Positions 16,748 to 26,060 of a DNA stretch of 64,000 nt are shown piece by piece (the stretch's first letter is position 1; each line of letters opens with the position of its first letter). The notes beneath the pieces were generated by a model. The model saw nothing but the letters and a program-made list of their open reading frames with translations, searched no databases and had not been told where the DNA came from. The translations under genes were made by a program, and so were the position numbers. The stretch comes from Desulfopila aestuarii DSM 18488. Its GTDB lineage: Bacteria; Desulfobacterota; Desulfobulbia; Desulfobulbales; Desulfocapsaceae. Location of the stretch: contig CAMBBS010000001.1 in the NCBI GenBank assembly GCA_945863875.1, forward strand, positions 211,993-275,992, in the 5' to 3' direction.

Positions 16748-17896
16748 ATGGATTATTTCTTATCTGAAGAACAACAGATGATCGTCGATATTGCAAGGCA
16801 GATCACTGATGAACGAATAGTGCCTCGGCGCGCTGAGTTGGATGAAAAACATGAATTTCCGCGGCAGATCCTCAACGAGATGGCCCAGGCGGATCTTTTT
16901 GGGGTGCCGATTCCCGAGGAATATGGCGGCTTCGGTGGGGGCTGTCTTGATATAGCCCTGACCGTTGAGCAGCTGGGACGCGGCTGTATCGGCGTGGGAA
17001 CGGCATTTGCGGCTAACTTTCTTGGTGTCTACCCGATCATTATCAGCGGCTCCGAGGAGATGAAGCAAAAATACCTGCCTGATGTCGCTAGTGGAAAAAA
17101 ATTCGGCGCCTTCGGTCTGACCGAGGCCAATGCTGGCTCCGATGCTTCCGGTATTCAGACCACGGCTGTGCTGGACAAGGACGAGTGGGTTTTAAACGGC
17201 ACAAAACAATGGATTACCAACGGTGGTGAGGCGCAGATATATACTATCGTGGCGATTACCGACAGGAGCCGCGGCCCACGGGGTGCGTCACTGTTTGTCG
17301 TGGAAGAAGGTGATCCCGGATTCAGCTGCGGGCCTAAAGAAAAGAAAATGGGCATCAGGGCCTCCTCGACCACCGAGCTGATTTTCAAGGATTGCCGCAT
17401 TCCGAAAGACCGTTTGATTGGCAGGGCGGGCACCGGATTTATTACCGTCATGAAAACCCTCGATCTGTCCAGGCCGGGCATTGCCGCCCTCGGAGTCGGT
17501 CTTGCCCAGGCCGCGCTGGACGAGGCGGCCAGGTATGCTAAACAGCGTCAACAGTTTGGCAAACCGATTATCGCTTTCCAGGCGGTGCAGCATATGCTGG
17601 CCGATATGGCTATTGGCATTGAATCTGCCCGGGCCCTGGTCTACGCCGCGGCAAAACATATCCAGCAGCATCCAAAAGATATGTCGAAAGCATCGGCGAT
17701 GTGCAAGACCTATGCAACCGATGTGGCCATGAAGGTGACAACCGATGCGGTGCAGGTCATGGGCGGTTATGGCTACATGTGTGAGTATCCTGTTGAGAAA
17801 ATGATGCGCGATGCCAAAATATTACAGATTTACGAGGGCACCAACCAGATTCAGCGTAATGTTATAGGTCAGGAGCTCAATAAAGAATATTCCTGA
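16748..17896 (+). CDS. Acyl-CoA dehydrogenase
   Basis: 382 residues from ATG 16748, chosen because AGGAG is 8 bases upstream (only 2 from the ATG at 16742). FAD-dependent acyl-CoA dehydrogenase fold: FGLTEANAGSDASGIQT, KQWITNGG, and the catalytic-base region QIYEGTNQIQRNVIG with Glu near residue 363, the short-chain/butyryl-type position. Passes electrons to ETF, encoded by the next two genes. Unusual in lying inside a fatty-acid synthesis operon between fabH and fabG, which contains no recognisable enoyl-ACP reductase. It may run oxidatively or, with ETF, as an enoyl reductase. Confidence 0.92.
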   Translation: MDYFLSEEQQMIVDIARQITDERIVPRRAELDEKHEFPRQILNEMAQADLFGVPIPEEYGGFGGGCLDIALTVEQLGRGCIGVGTAFAANFLGVYPIIISGSEEMKQKYLPDVASGKKFGAFGLTEANAGSDASGIQTTAVLDKDEWVLNGTKQWITNGGEAQIYTIVAITDRSRGPRGASLFVVEEGDPGFSCGPKEKKMGIRASSTTELIFKDCRIPKDRLIGRAGTGFITVMKTLDLSRPGIAALGVGLAQAALDEAARYAKQRQQFGKPIIAFQAVQHMLADMAIGIESARALVYAAAKHIQQHPKDMSKASAMCKTYATDVAMKVTTDAVQVMGGYGYMCEYPVEKMMRDAKILQIYEGTNQIQRNVIGQELNKEYS

Positions 17897-17975
17897 TGCT
17901 GGGTGTCGGCTTGTGGCGCCGCTACTGGGCCATGTTTTTCGTGCGAGCAGAGATTTTATATACACAGGTTGTTGA

Positions 17976-18755
17976 ATGAAAATTATCGTATGCATTAAAC
18001 AGGTTCCGGACGCAACGGATGTCCGGTTGGATCCTGTTACCAATACCCTGGCCCGAGAAGGAGTGCAGTCGATCATGAATCCTTATGATCAGCACGCCCT
18101 TGAAGAGGCGGTCCGTTTGAGAGAGCGTCTTGGTGGCGAGGTTGTCGTTGTGACGATGGGACCGCCACAGGCGGAAGAAATGCTGCGCCAGGCTATCAGC
18201 TGCGGGGCCGACCGTGCGGTGCTGGTTTCCGACAGAGCATTTGCCGGTGCCGATACCTGGGCGACAGCCTATACCCTGGAGAACGCGCTGAAAAAAATTG
18301 GCAGCTTTGATCTGATCCTGTGCGGTAAGCAGGCAATTGACGGTGATACCGCGCAGGTGGGGCCGGGACTGGCCACCCGGATGGGCGTGCCCTATTTGAC
18401 CTGTGTGCAAAAGGTCCGTGAAGCAACCGGGACCGGACTGATTGTCGAACGGATGATGGACGATGGCTATGACGTGGTTGCCGTGGACTATCCGGTGCTG
18501 CTCACGGTGGTCAAAAACATCAACGAACCCCGCGTGCCTTCACTGAAAGGCAAAATGAAGGCGAAAAAGGCGGAAATCGTCAAATTGACCGCGGCGGATA
18601 TCGGCGCTGATCCCGCCTGTATCGGTCTGCCCGGTTCTCCAACCAAGGTGGTCAAGGTATTTCCCCCGGAAGGCCGGAGCAAGCGGGCCACACTGACCGG
18701 TACACTTGACGAACAGCTCGATCAGCTTGTTGAAAAATTGATTCCATATCTGTAA
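17976..18755 (+). CDS. etfB: Electron transfer flavoprotein beta subunit
   Basis: 259 residues. KIIVCIKQVPDATDVRLDP at the N-terminus, NPYDQHALEEAVRL, and the signature VDYPVLLTVVKNINEPRVPSLKGKMKAKK (read in parts). Binds AMP or a second FAD at the interface with EtfA and takes electrons from the acyl-CoA dehydrogenase next door. 79 bp after the dehydrogenase and 20 bp before etfA. Confidence 0.93.
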   Translation: MKIIVCIKQVPDATDVRLDPVTNTLAREGVQSIMNPYDQHALEEAVRLRERLGGEVVVVTMGPPQAEEMLRQAISCGADRAVLVSDRAFAGADTWATAYTLENALKKIGSFDLILCGKQAIDGDTAQVGPGLATRMGVPYLTCVQKVREATGTGLIVERMMDDGYDVVAVDYPVLLTVVKNINEPRVPSLKGKMKAKKAEIVKLTAADIGADPACIGLPGSPTKVVKVFPPEGRSKRATLTGTLDEQLDQLVEKLIPYL

Positions 18756-18775
18756 CCGGGCGGGGTTTAGAAAAT

Positions 18776-19963
18776 ATGTTGAAAGTAGATAAAGAGCTTT
18801 GTATCGGCTGCGGCCTATGCGCAGACAGCTGTCCCTTTGGCGCAATAACCGTCGAGGATGGTTTGGCCATGGTCGGCGATAGCTGCACGCTCTGTGGCGC
18901 CTGCGTGGAAAGTTGTGAGGTCGGGGCGCTCAGTCTCGAGAGGCAAACCAAGGCGGTGCAGGACGATTTAGCCGGCTGGAGCGGGGTACTGGTCTTTTGC
19001 GAGTACCGGGGTAATGAACTGGCTCCGGTATCCCTTGAGCTGTTAGGTATCGGCCGGCAGCTGGCCGACAGGCGCGGGGTGCAGCTCAGTGGTCTGCTGC
19101 TCGGTCACAACACGGGAGAGACCGCCAAATTGCTCATCGGCCATGGTGCTGATGTCGTGTACCTTGTCGATGACCCGGCCCTCGGGGCATTTAGGGATGA
19201 TTGCTATAGTCAGGTAACGGCGGCGGTGATCCGGGAATATAAACCGGAAATCGTCCTCGCCGGGGCCACCGCCATTGGTCGCTCCTTTATCCCCGGAGTC
19301 GCCACCATGTTAGACGCCGGCCTCACCGCTGATTGCACGAAGTTGCAGATTCGGGAAGAAGACGGTGCGCTGCTGCAGACGCGCCCCGCGTTCGGCGGCA
19401 ATATCATGGCGACCATAGTCACGGAATCGACGAGGCCGCAGATGGCGACGGTCCGGCCGAAAGTGATGAAGCAGCTGGAATATTCCGAAGCGCGCAAAGG
19501 CAAGGTTATTTCGATAACCCCGACGCCACAGCAGCTGCACAGTCGGGTACAGGTCCTCGAGTCGGTAGTGGCGGAAGGAGGTCAGGTCAATATCCAGGAG
19601 GCAGATATCCTCGTATCCGGTGGCCGGGGGCTTGAAAGCGCTAAGGGTTTTGAATTGATAAGTGAACTGGCCGAGACGATGGGGGCAAAGGTGTCCGCCT
19701 CAAGAGCGGTCGTCGATGCCGGCTGGATTGCCTATCCGCATCAAGTCGGCCAGACCGGGAAGACCGTGGCGCCGAAACTGTACATCGCCTGTGGTATCTC
19801 CGGGGCCGTGCAACATGTTGCCGGCATGCAGTCGGCGGACACTATTGTCGCCATCAACAGAGATGAACATGCCTCGATATTTAATGTGGCCGATTATGGG
19901 ATTGTCGGTGACCTGTTCGACATCCTCCCCAAACTGATCAGAAAAATTGAGGAGCGTCGGTAA
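18776..19963 (+). CDS. etfA: Electron transfer flavoprotein alpha subunit with N-terminal 2x[4Fe-4S] ferredoxin domain
   Basis: 395 residues, about 70 longer than a plain EtfA. Residues 1-60 form a bacterial ferredoxin with two complete clusters (CIGCGLCADSCP and CTLCGACVESCE). The EtfA body follows, with the FAD-binding C-terminus (VSGGRGLESAKGFELI, QVGQTGKTVAPKLYIACGISG, AINRDEHASIFNVADYGIVGD). The extra clusters would let this ETF exchange electrons with ferredoxin or a membrane Fe-S oxidoreductase, as in confurcating or electron-bifurcating systems. Ends 2 bp before fabG. Confidence 0.93.
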   Translation: MLKVDKELCIGCGLCADSCPFGAITVEDGLAMVGDSCTLCGACVESCEVGALSLERQTKAVQDDLAGWSGVLVFCEYRGNELAPVSLELLGIGRQLADRRGVQLSGLLLGHNTGETAKLLIGHGADVVYLVDDPALGAFRDDCYSQVTAAVIREYKPEIVLAGATAIGRSFIPGVATMLDAGLTADCTKLQIREEDGALLQTRPAFGGNIMATIVTESTRPQMATVRPKVMKQLEYSEARKGKVISITPTPQQLHSRVQVLESVVAEGGQVNIQEADILVSGGRGLESAKGFELISELAETMGAKVSASRAVVDAGWIAYPHQVGQTGKTVAPKLYIACGISGAVQHVAGMQSADTIVAINRDEHASIFNVADYGIVGDLFDILPKLIRKIEERR

Positions 19964-19965
19964 CT

Positions 19966-20712
19966 ATGCGGAGCCTGGAAGGAAAAGTCGCCGTGGTAAC
20001 AGGTGGCAGCCGGGGTATCGGCCGAGCCATCTGTGTTCGCCTGGCATCCATGGGGGCATTGGTATATATCAACTATGTCAGTCGATCCTCCGCCGCGGAA
20101 GAGACCCAGAAAATTATTCAAGACGCGGGCAACAGGGCTGAGATTATCTGTTTTGATGTCGCCCAGGGTGACGCCGTCCAGGAAGCCTTTAAAAAAATGG
20201 TCGCCGATGCCGGATCAACCGATATTCTCGTCAATAATGCCGGAATAACCCGAGACGGTCTTATGGCCAGAATGAAGGAATCTGATTGGGATGAGGTGAT
20301 GAATACCAATCTCAAGGGGGCTTTTTTCTGTGCCAAGGCCGCCTCAAAGGCGATGATGAAGAAGAGATGGGGGCGGGTTATTAATATCTCTTCCGTCTCG
20401 GGGGTCGCCGGTAATCCCGGCCAGGCGAATTACTCGGCGGCGAAAGCCGGCTTGATCGGACTGACCAAGTCTATGGCCCGGGAGTATGCGTCGCGTAATA
20501 TTACCGTGAACAGTGTCGCCCCTGGTTATATTAAAACCGAAATGACCGATCTGCTCGATGAGAAAACCCAGGAACAGCTGAAGCGGGACATACCGCTGGC
20601 TGTATTGGGGTCACCGGAGGATGTGGCCGGTGCGGTGGCCTATCTCGCATCTGAGGATGGCCGCTATATTACCGGGCAGACGCTCCATATAAACGGCGGC
20701 ATGTATATGTAG
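19966..20712 (+). CDS. fabG: 3-oxoacyl-ACP reductase
   Basis: 248 residues. SDR fold with cofactor motif TGGSRGIGRAI, NNAG motif (VNNAGITRDG), catalytic Ser in ISSVSGVAGNPGQ, YSAAK catalytic Tyr/Lys, and the C-terminal ASEDGRYITGQTLHINGGMYM. NADPH-dependent reduction of 3-ketoacyl-ACP. Translationally close to etfA, so the flavoprotein genes are an integral part of the operon. Confidence 0.94.
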   Translation: MRSLEGKVAVVTGGSRGIGRAICVRLASMGALVYINYVSRSSAAEETQKIIQDAGNRAEIICFDVAQGDAVQEAFKKMVADAGSTDILVNNAGITRDGLMARMKESDWDEVMNTNLKGAFFCAKAASKAMMKKRWGRVINISSVSGVAGNPGQANYSAAKAGLIGLTKSMAREYASRNITVNSVAPGYIKTEMTDLLDEKTQEQLKRDIPLAVLGSPEDVAGAVAYLASEDGRYITGQTLHINGGMYM

Positions 20713-20813
20713 TTGTAATCCGATGTAACGGACAATTGTGGTGTTGTTGTAACGTAAAATCATTGCACATGGTGTAAAAGACCGTGTCGAATTTCAAGTA
20801 AGGGAGAAGGACA

Positions 20814-21044
20814 ATGGCAATCGAACAAAAAATGATTGATATAATCGTTGAACAGTTAAGTGTTGAAAAGGAAAAAGTCGTCGCCAATGCATCATTTGTT
20901 GATGATCTCGGGGCGGACTCCCTGGATCTTGTTGAACTGATAATGGCCATGGAAGAGGGTTTTGATATTGAAATTCCTGACGAAGACGCCGAGGGTATTA
21001 CAACTGTTCAAGATGCTATCGACTACGTTAAAAAGCTCAAATAG
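20814..21044 (+). CDS. acpP: Acyl carrier protein
   Basis: 76 residues, strongly acidic. Phosphopantetheine attachment Ser36 in [10 protein letters not shown]. Starts [19 protein letters not shown] upstream. Typical position between fabG and fabF. Confidence 0.96.
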   Translation: MAIEQKMIDIIVEQLSVEKEKVVANASFVDDLGADSLDLVELIMAMEEGFDIEIPDEDAEGITTVQDAIDYVKKLK

Positions 21045-21131
21045 CTTTTGAAAGTAACCGTGAGCAGCAATTTTTATATACCCCCCGTTTGCACGGTGCG
21101 ACAGTAACAATATATAAAAGGAGTAATTATT

Positions 21132-22373
21132 GTGAAGCGAAGGGTAGTGATTACAGGTGTCGGTCTGGTGACACCTCTTGGTACCGGTGTTGAGAAGAGT
21201 TGGCGAAATATTTGTTCAGGGGTAAGTGGCATTGATCTGATAACTCGCTTTGATACCAGTGATTACGCCGTAAAAATTGCTGCGCAGGTAAAAGATTTTC
21301 AGCCCGACGATTTCTTTGAGAAAAAGGAGGCGAAACATCTTGACCTTTTCGTTCAATATGGCCTTGCAGCTGCCCGGATGGCGGTTGAAGACAGCGGTTT
21401 TCAGGTAACGGAGCAAAACTGCGGCAGAGTCGGCGTCATTACCGGCTGCGGTATGGGCGGGCTGCCCACCATCGAAAAGTACCATAGTGTAAGTCTTGAA
21501 AAAGGGGCGAAGAGAATTACCCCCTTTTTCATACCAATGGTCATCCCCAATATGCCCTCCGGTCACATCTCCATGGCCATTAAATCCAAAGGACCGAATC
21601 TAACCCTAACCACCGCCTGTGCCGCCGGGACCCATTCTGTCGGCGAGGCCTATCGGCACATCAAATATGGCTTGTGCGATATGGTAGTGAGCGGAGGAAC
21701 GGAAGCGGTCATCTGCGGCCTTGGGGTTGCAGGTTTTTCTGCCATGAAGGCCCTGTCCGGTCGTAATGATGACCCGGCAAAGGCCTCCAGACCTTTTGAC
21801 AGAGATCGTGATGGTTTCGTCATGTCCGAAGGGGCAGGGATGCTTGTCTTGGAAGAGTACGCCCATGCTGTTGCCCGGGGGGCTAAAATCTACGCCGAAG
21901 TCAGTGGCTATGGCTTGAGCAGCGACGCCTATCATATAGCGGCTCCCCCCGAGGACGGGGAGGGTGGGGCACGGGCGATGAAAATGGCCCTGGCCGATGC
22001 ACTACTGGCCCCTGAGGATGTTGATTATATTAATGCCCATGGCACCTCTACGCCACTCAATGACAAGTGCGAAACCCATGCCATTAAAACCGTGTTTGAA
22101 GGTCATGCCAGAAAACTGGCGATCAGTTCTACCAAATCGATGACCGGACATATGCTGGGGGCTGCCGGAGGCATTGAGGCGGTTTTTACGGCTCTGTCGC
22201 TTTATAATCAGATCGCTCCGCCCACCATTAATCTTGAAAATCCCAGTCCGGAATGTGATCTGGATTACGTTCCCAATGTCGCCAGAAAGATGAATATTCG
22301 TGCTGCACTGTCCAATTCCTTTGGCTTTGGTGGAACGAATGCCGTTGTTGTAATGAAAAGGTGCGATGCGTGA
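21132..22373 (+). CDS. fabF: Beta-ketoacyl-ACP synthase II
   Basis: 413 residues, GTG start (VKRRVVITGVGLVTPLG) with AAGGAG upstream. Catalytic Cys163 (TTACAAGTH), His303 (NAHGTSTP) and His340 (STKSMTGHMLGAAGG) all match the family positions. Elongates acyl-ACP. Confidence 0.95.
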   Translation: MKRRVVITGVGLVTPLGTGVEKSWRNICSGVSGIDLITRFDTSDYAVKIAAQVKDFQPDDFFEKKEAKHLDLFVQYGLAAARMAVEDSGFQVTEQNCGRVGVITGCGMGGLPTIEKYHSVSLEKGAKRITPFFIPMVIPNMPSGHISMAIKSKGPNLTLTTACAAGTHSVGEAYRHIKYGLCDMVVSGGTEAVICGLGVAGFSAMKALSGRNDDPAKASRPFDRDRDGFVMSEGAGMLVLEEYAHAVARGAKIYAEVSGYGLSSDAYHIAAPPEDGEGGARAMKMALADALLAPEDVDYINAHGTSTPLNDKCETHAIKTVFEGHARKLAISSTKSMTGHMLGAAGGIEAVFTALSLYNQIAPPTINLENPSPECDLDYVPNVARKMNIRAALSNSFGFGGTNAVVVMKRCDA

Positions 22374-22392
22374 GCCCCTTTTGGAGGGAATA

Positions 22393-22821
22393 ATGAAGAT
22401 TGTCCTCGGTTCCGACCATGGCGGCTTTGCATTGAAGGAGATAATCAAAAAGAGTCTTCTGCAGGCCGGCCGGGAAATCCTTGACGTTGGTTGTCATTCT
22501 GGTGACGCGGTAGATTATCCCGATTTTGCCGATAAAGCGGTATCGAGCATGCTGCGAGGTGATTGCCAGCGAGGCATCTTGGTGTGCGGTACCGGGATTG
22601 GCATGTCTATCGCGGCAAACAGGCACAGAAATATCAGAGCGGCCAACTGTTTTGATATACAGACGGCGAAATTAAGCAGAGAACATAATAACGCCAATAT
22701 CCTCTGCCTTGGCGCACGGGTTCTTGATACGGATAATGCCCTGCGCATGGTCACTACCTGGCTTGAAGCTGAATTTTCAGGAGGCCGTCACCAGCAAAGG
22801 ATTGCTAAATTGAGTGAGTAG
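22393..22821 (+). CDS. rpiB: Ribose-5-phosphate isomerase B
   Basis: 142 residues from ATG 22393, preceded by GGAGGG. Family motifs: LGSDHGGFALKE, GILVCGTGIGMSIAANR and REHNNANILCLGAR. Interconverts ribose-5-P and ribulose-5-P. Last gene of the fatty-acid operon, 19 bp after fabF; a terminator follows. Confidence 0.93.
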   Translation: MKIVLGSDHGGFALKEIIKKSLLQAGREILDVGCHSGDAVDYPDFADKAVSSMLRGDCQRGILVCGTGIGMSIAANRHRNIRAANCFDIQTAKLSREHNNANILCLGARVLDTDNALRMVTTWLEAEFSGGRHQQRIAKLSE

Positions 22822-22849
22822 TTCTGCGCTGGTTTTTTTATCGATCGTG

Positions 22850-22895
22850 AACAACAAAGCCGATTTTGCACCTGCGAAATCGGCTTTGTTGTTTT
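22850..22895 (+). terminator. Strong rho-independent terminator after rpiB
   Basis: Perfect 17-bp stem (22850-22866 with 22877-22893, core AAAGCCGATTT / AAATCGGCTTT), 10-base loop, ending in TTTT. Separates the fatty-acid operon from nrdR. Confidence 0.85.
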
Positions 22896-22994
22896 CTGAT
22901 GTTATCTCATCGCCATACTGGTACCTTATTCATTACCCTGAGTCGGAGTCGGTTGAATGTTCGGCAAAATATTTGTTTTCCTGGGAGGTGTTCA

Positions 22995-23474
22995 ATGAAA
23001 TGCCCGTATTGTGAGCATCTGGATAATCGAGTGATCGACTCGCGTCTGAATAAGGATGCGACGATCACCAGACGAAGAAGAGAGTGCCTGGCCTGTGATC
23101 AGAGATTTACAACCTATGAACGGCTTGAAGTTATGTTGCCGATGTTGGTGAAAAAAGATGGTCGGCGCGAGGGATGGGATCGACACAAGCTTATCGTCGG
23201 CCTTGAAAAAGCGTGTGAGAAACGAAGCGTCAGTCGTGATAAAATCGATGAATTTGCCGACGAAATTGAACATAAGCTGCAGGATTATGGCGCCAAAGAG
23301 ATTCGTTCCGAGGTGGTGGGCGAATGGGTCATGGAAGGTTTGCCCCGTCTTGATGAAGTGGCCTATGTGAGGTTTGCATCGGTTTACCGGCAGTTTAAGG
23401 ATGTCAATGAGTTTATGGATGAACTGAAAACGCTCCTTGATTCAAGAGGGAAAGATGAAGGCAAAACAGGATAA
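22995..23474 (+). CDS. nrdR: Transcriptional repressor NrdR
   Basis: 159 residues from ATG 22995 with GGGAGG upstream; the earlier in-frame start gives a tail foreign to the family. Zinc ribbon Cys3/Cys6/Cys31/Cys34 (CPYC, CLAC) and ATP-cone (LPMLVKKDGRREGWDRHKLIVGL). Represses ribonucleotide reductase genes in response to ATP/dATP. The usual nrdR-ribD order follows, overlapping by 20 bp. Confidence 0.94.
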   Translation: MKCPYCEHLDNRVIDSRLNKDATITRRRRECLACDQRFTTYERLEVMLPMLVKKDGRREGWDRHKLIVGLEKACEKRSVSRDKIDEFADEIEHKLQDYGAKEIRSEVVGEWVMEGLPRLDEVAYVRFASVYRQFKDVNEFMDELKTLLDSRGKDEGKTG

Positions 23475-24561
23475 TCATTTCATGCGCCTGGCCCTTAAGG
23501 AGGCGCGCAAGGGATTGGGACGGACCTCCCCCAATCCCTGCGTCGGTGCGGTCATTGTTAAAAACGATGAGGTGATTGCCAAGGGGTACCATGAAAAAGC
23601 CGGAACTGCCCATGCCGAAATACAGGCTATCCGGAATGCGTCCCAATCAACAGTCGGGACAACTATCTATGTAACGCTTGAACCGTGCAACCATACCGGC
23701 AAAACACCACCGTGCAGCCAGGCGCTTCTGCAGGCCGGCTTTGCACGGGTGGTGGTCGGCATGACTGATCCAAATCCGCTGGTCAACGGCGGTGGCATTG
23801 CTTTTTTGCAAAGTAACGGCATCGAGGTGACCAGTGGTGTGCTCGAACCGGAGTGCAGGGCCCTGAACTTCCCCTTTATCAAGCACATCACCCAGGGGAT
23901 GCCCTGGACTATTATGAAGGCCGGGGTGAGTCTTGATGGACGGTTGAACTATCTCCATGGCCATAGTGGCTGGATTACCGGTGAAAAATCAACACGTGCG
24001 GCACACAAACTGCGAAATACCGTTGACGCCATCCTTGTCGGCAGAAATACCGTCGAGATTGATAATCCCTCCCTGACCACCAGACTTTCTCGCGGCCGGT
24101 CCCATGATCCCATCCGCATCATTCTCGACAGTGATCTGTCGACGTCACTTGACTCTAAGGTGTATCACCTGGATTCGCCGGCGCCCACCTGGGTTGTTTG
24201 TGCAACAGATGCCCCAGAATTGAAAAAAAACGAGTTTGCCGGGCTTGGCATCAGGTTGATTGGTATTGATCGTAACGAAAAAGGTCTGGATCTCCCTTTA
24301 CTGCTGAAAATGCTTGGCAGGGAAAATATCTGTTCCGTCCTTGTTGAAGGGGGTGCCAGGCTGCATGGTGCTTTTCTTCGTGAGAAACTGTTTGATTACG
24401 CTCACCTTTTTTATGCACCGCTCTTTGCCGGCGACCGGGGTGTTCCTTTGATCGAGGGGTATCAGGTCGAGAATCGCCTCGCTGCTCCGCGCCTGGTCCA
24501 TCTTAGCCGTAAACCCCTCGGCGACGATATCTTGCTCTCGGGGCAGCTGAGTTATCCGTAA
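23455..24561 (+). CDS. ribD: Bifunctional riboflavin biosynthesis deaminase/reductase
   Basis: 368 residues from ATG 23455. Deaminase domain with zinc motifs HAEIQAI and PCNHTGKTPPC; reductase domain (about 145-365) with AGVSLDGRLNYLHGHSGWITGE (read in parts), DAILVGRNTVEIDNPSLTTR and VLVEGGARLHG. Carries out the second and third steps of riboflavin synthesis. Alternative start at 23482 (MRLALKEARKG). No other rib gene follows in the window. Confidence 0.93.
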   Translation: MKAKQDNHFMRLALKEARKGLGRTSPNPCVGAVIVKNDEVIAKGYHEKAGTAHAEIQAIRNASQSTVGTTIYVTLEPCNHTGKTPPCSQALLQAGFARVVVGMTDPNPLVNGGGIAFLQSNGIEVTSGVLEPECRALNFPFIKHITQGMPWTIMKAGVSLDGRLNYLHGHSGWITGEKSTRAAHKLRNTVDAILVGRNTVEIDNPSLTTRLSRGRSHDPIRIILDSDLSTSLDSKVYHLDSPAPTWVVCATDAPELKKNEFAGLGIRLIGIDRNEKGLDLPLLLKMLGRENICSVLVEGGARLHGAFLREKLFDYAHLFYAPLFAGDRGVPLIEGYQVENRLAAPRLVHLSRKPLGDDILLSGQLSYP

Positions 24562-24570
24562 GGTTGTTTC

Positions 24571-25512
24571 TTAAGGAATCGGCTGCGGGCTTTGCCCGAG
24601 GTAGTGCTGACACTCAGCAAAATTCTTGAAGGTAATCGCCAGTGTCACCTCGTCCCTTTCAAAGGAGGGCGAATGGGAAACCGCATAGTTTTTCGGCAGC
24701 TGCAGTGTCTTGACCTGTTTGGTAAAGACCCCTTCGGCGAGCGAAGAGGAGGGATTTATCTCCTGCTGCAGCAGGTTGCCAAGATGGTGTATCTGCTGTG
24801 GGATGTTCAGTTCCGCATGGTCGAGTATTGCTCTGATGTCCTCTTTTTGTAACAAGGAGGTGATCGATGAGCCCTTGCGGAAGGCGATATCCCGGATAAG
24901 GGTGAAAAACTTCTTCTGTTTGCCATCGCCCATGCCCAGATCTTTGAATAATTGTACCAGTGTCAGTCTGTCACTCTCCTCCGGGAGGGAGAGAAGCTCC
25001 GTAACCATTCTCTCCTGCAACCGCCCCGCATGGATCTCTCTGATGATTTCCACATCTTGCTGGAGAATTTTGAGCAAATCCGCTGGGGCGGACCGGCCAT
25101 TCTTTAACTGCAGTCTTGTCCGGTAAAGGGTGGCGATATCGTCCATCTTTAAAAATTGACCGGCTATTTCGATGAACCGGGCCTTTTCCGCAAGAGAAAG
25201 CGGAGAAACACAACTTTGATCAGCCAGAACGAGATTTAAAACAGCACGGTGCGGTGTCTCTTTAGCCACCACCAGGCAGTCAATGTGTGCTGGTCCATGA
25301 GATTTTCTGACAAATTCTATCCGCCTTGCTCCGGAGACTACTGCGAAAGTTTCTGCCACATCAGCAATGACAAAAGGAGGGTGAAGGACGCCGTTGAGCG
25401 CCAGGCTTTCCTGTAACTCCGGTGGAATAACCCGGCCTTCCCAAGGATGTAGATTCCAGGCAGCAGTGCCGTTGATAGCATCCAGAGGTATGGACTGGTA
25501 GGAGAGAGACAT
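24571..25512 (-). CDS. ParB N-terminal domain-like protein, function unknown
   Basis: 313 residues from ATG 25512 (frame open to 25563, no ribosome site at either). Residues 1-95 resemble a ParB/sulfiredoxin-type domain: SIPLDAIN, IPPELQESLALNGVLHPPFVI, VVSGARRIEFV. A helical part follows (SPLSLAEKARFIEIAGQFL, about 110-300), like the ParB helix-turn-helix region but poorly conserved. No parA or parS context is visible, so chromosome partition is not claimed; an orphan regulator or CTPase-like DNA clamp is possible. Convergent with ribD, 9 bp apart. Confidence 0.6.
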   Translation of the reverse strand: MSLSYQSIPLDAINGTAAWNLHPWEGRVIPPELQESLALNGVLHPPFVIADVAETFAVVSGARRIEFVRKSHGPAHIDCLVVAKETPHRAVLNLVLADQSCVSPLSLAEKARFIEIAGQFLKMDDIATLYRTRLQLKNGRSAPADLLKILQQDVEIIREIHAGRLQERMVTELLSLPEESDRLTLVQLFKDLGMGDGKQKKFFTLIRDIAFRKGSSITSLLQKEDIRAILDHAELNIPQQIHHLGNLLQQEINPSSSLAEGVFTKQVKTLQLPKNYAVSHSPSFERDEVTLAITFKNFAECQHYLGQSPQPIP

Positions 25513-25661
25513 GTTTTGCGTGCAGAGGAGAATTTTAGATAAAAGCCGAACCATTGATGGCATGACGCGCTACGCGGCGTAAGCCACCGTGACCGGCAAG
25601 CTGTGCAAATGTATACAAAAATAACAGGAGTGAGAGGGGAGCTGCCACCTCTCACCTCGCC

Positions 25662-25949
25662 TCAGCCTGCGTTGATTTTTTCGCGAAGTATCCCTGAAGG
25701 TTTAAAGGTGACCACCCGACGCGCATCGAGGGTCAGTTCATCACCTGTCTGCGGATTGCGGCCTCTTCTGGGACTCTTGTGTTTGACATTAAATTTACCG
25801 AATCCGCTCAAAAGAAGTTCAGAACCATTTATCAGCGAATTTTTTGAAATACGAAGAAATGCCTCCACAGAATCACTTGCCTGGGCCTTCGTCAGGCCTT
25901 CATGATTTTTGTATACCTGCTGCACTAAGTCCGCTTTGGTAAGAGTCAT
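25662..25949 (-). CDS. ihfA: Integration host factor alpha / HU-family DNA-binding protein
   Basis: 95 residues. MTLTKADLVQQVYKN start, beta-arm GFGKFNVKHKSPRRGRNPQTG, and FKPSGILREKIN end. The arm PRRGRNPQTGD is of the IHF-alpha/HU type that bends DNA. Monocistronic. Symbol tentative, since Deltaproteobacteria carry several HU/IHF paralogues. Confidence 0.85.
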   Translation of the reverse strand: MTLTKADLVQQVYKNHEGLTKAQASDSVEAFLRISKNSLINGSELLLSGFGKFNVKHKSPRRGRNPQTGDELTLDARRVVTFKPSGILREKINAG

Positions 25950-26060
25950 ATGTCCTCCATCGTTGTCGGTTTCAACAAGACATCTTTCTCTAACATTAAA
26001 CTTCAGATGGCGAAAGTCAAATATTCTTGTAAAGAAAGGCGTTTGTCCCTGAACCGTGGG

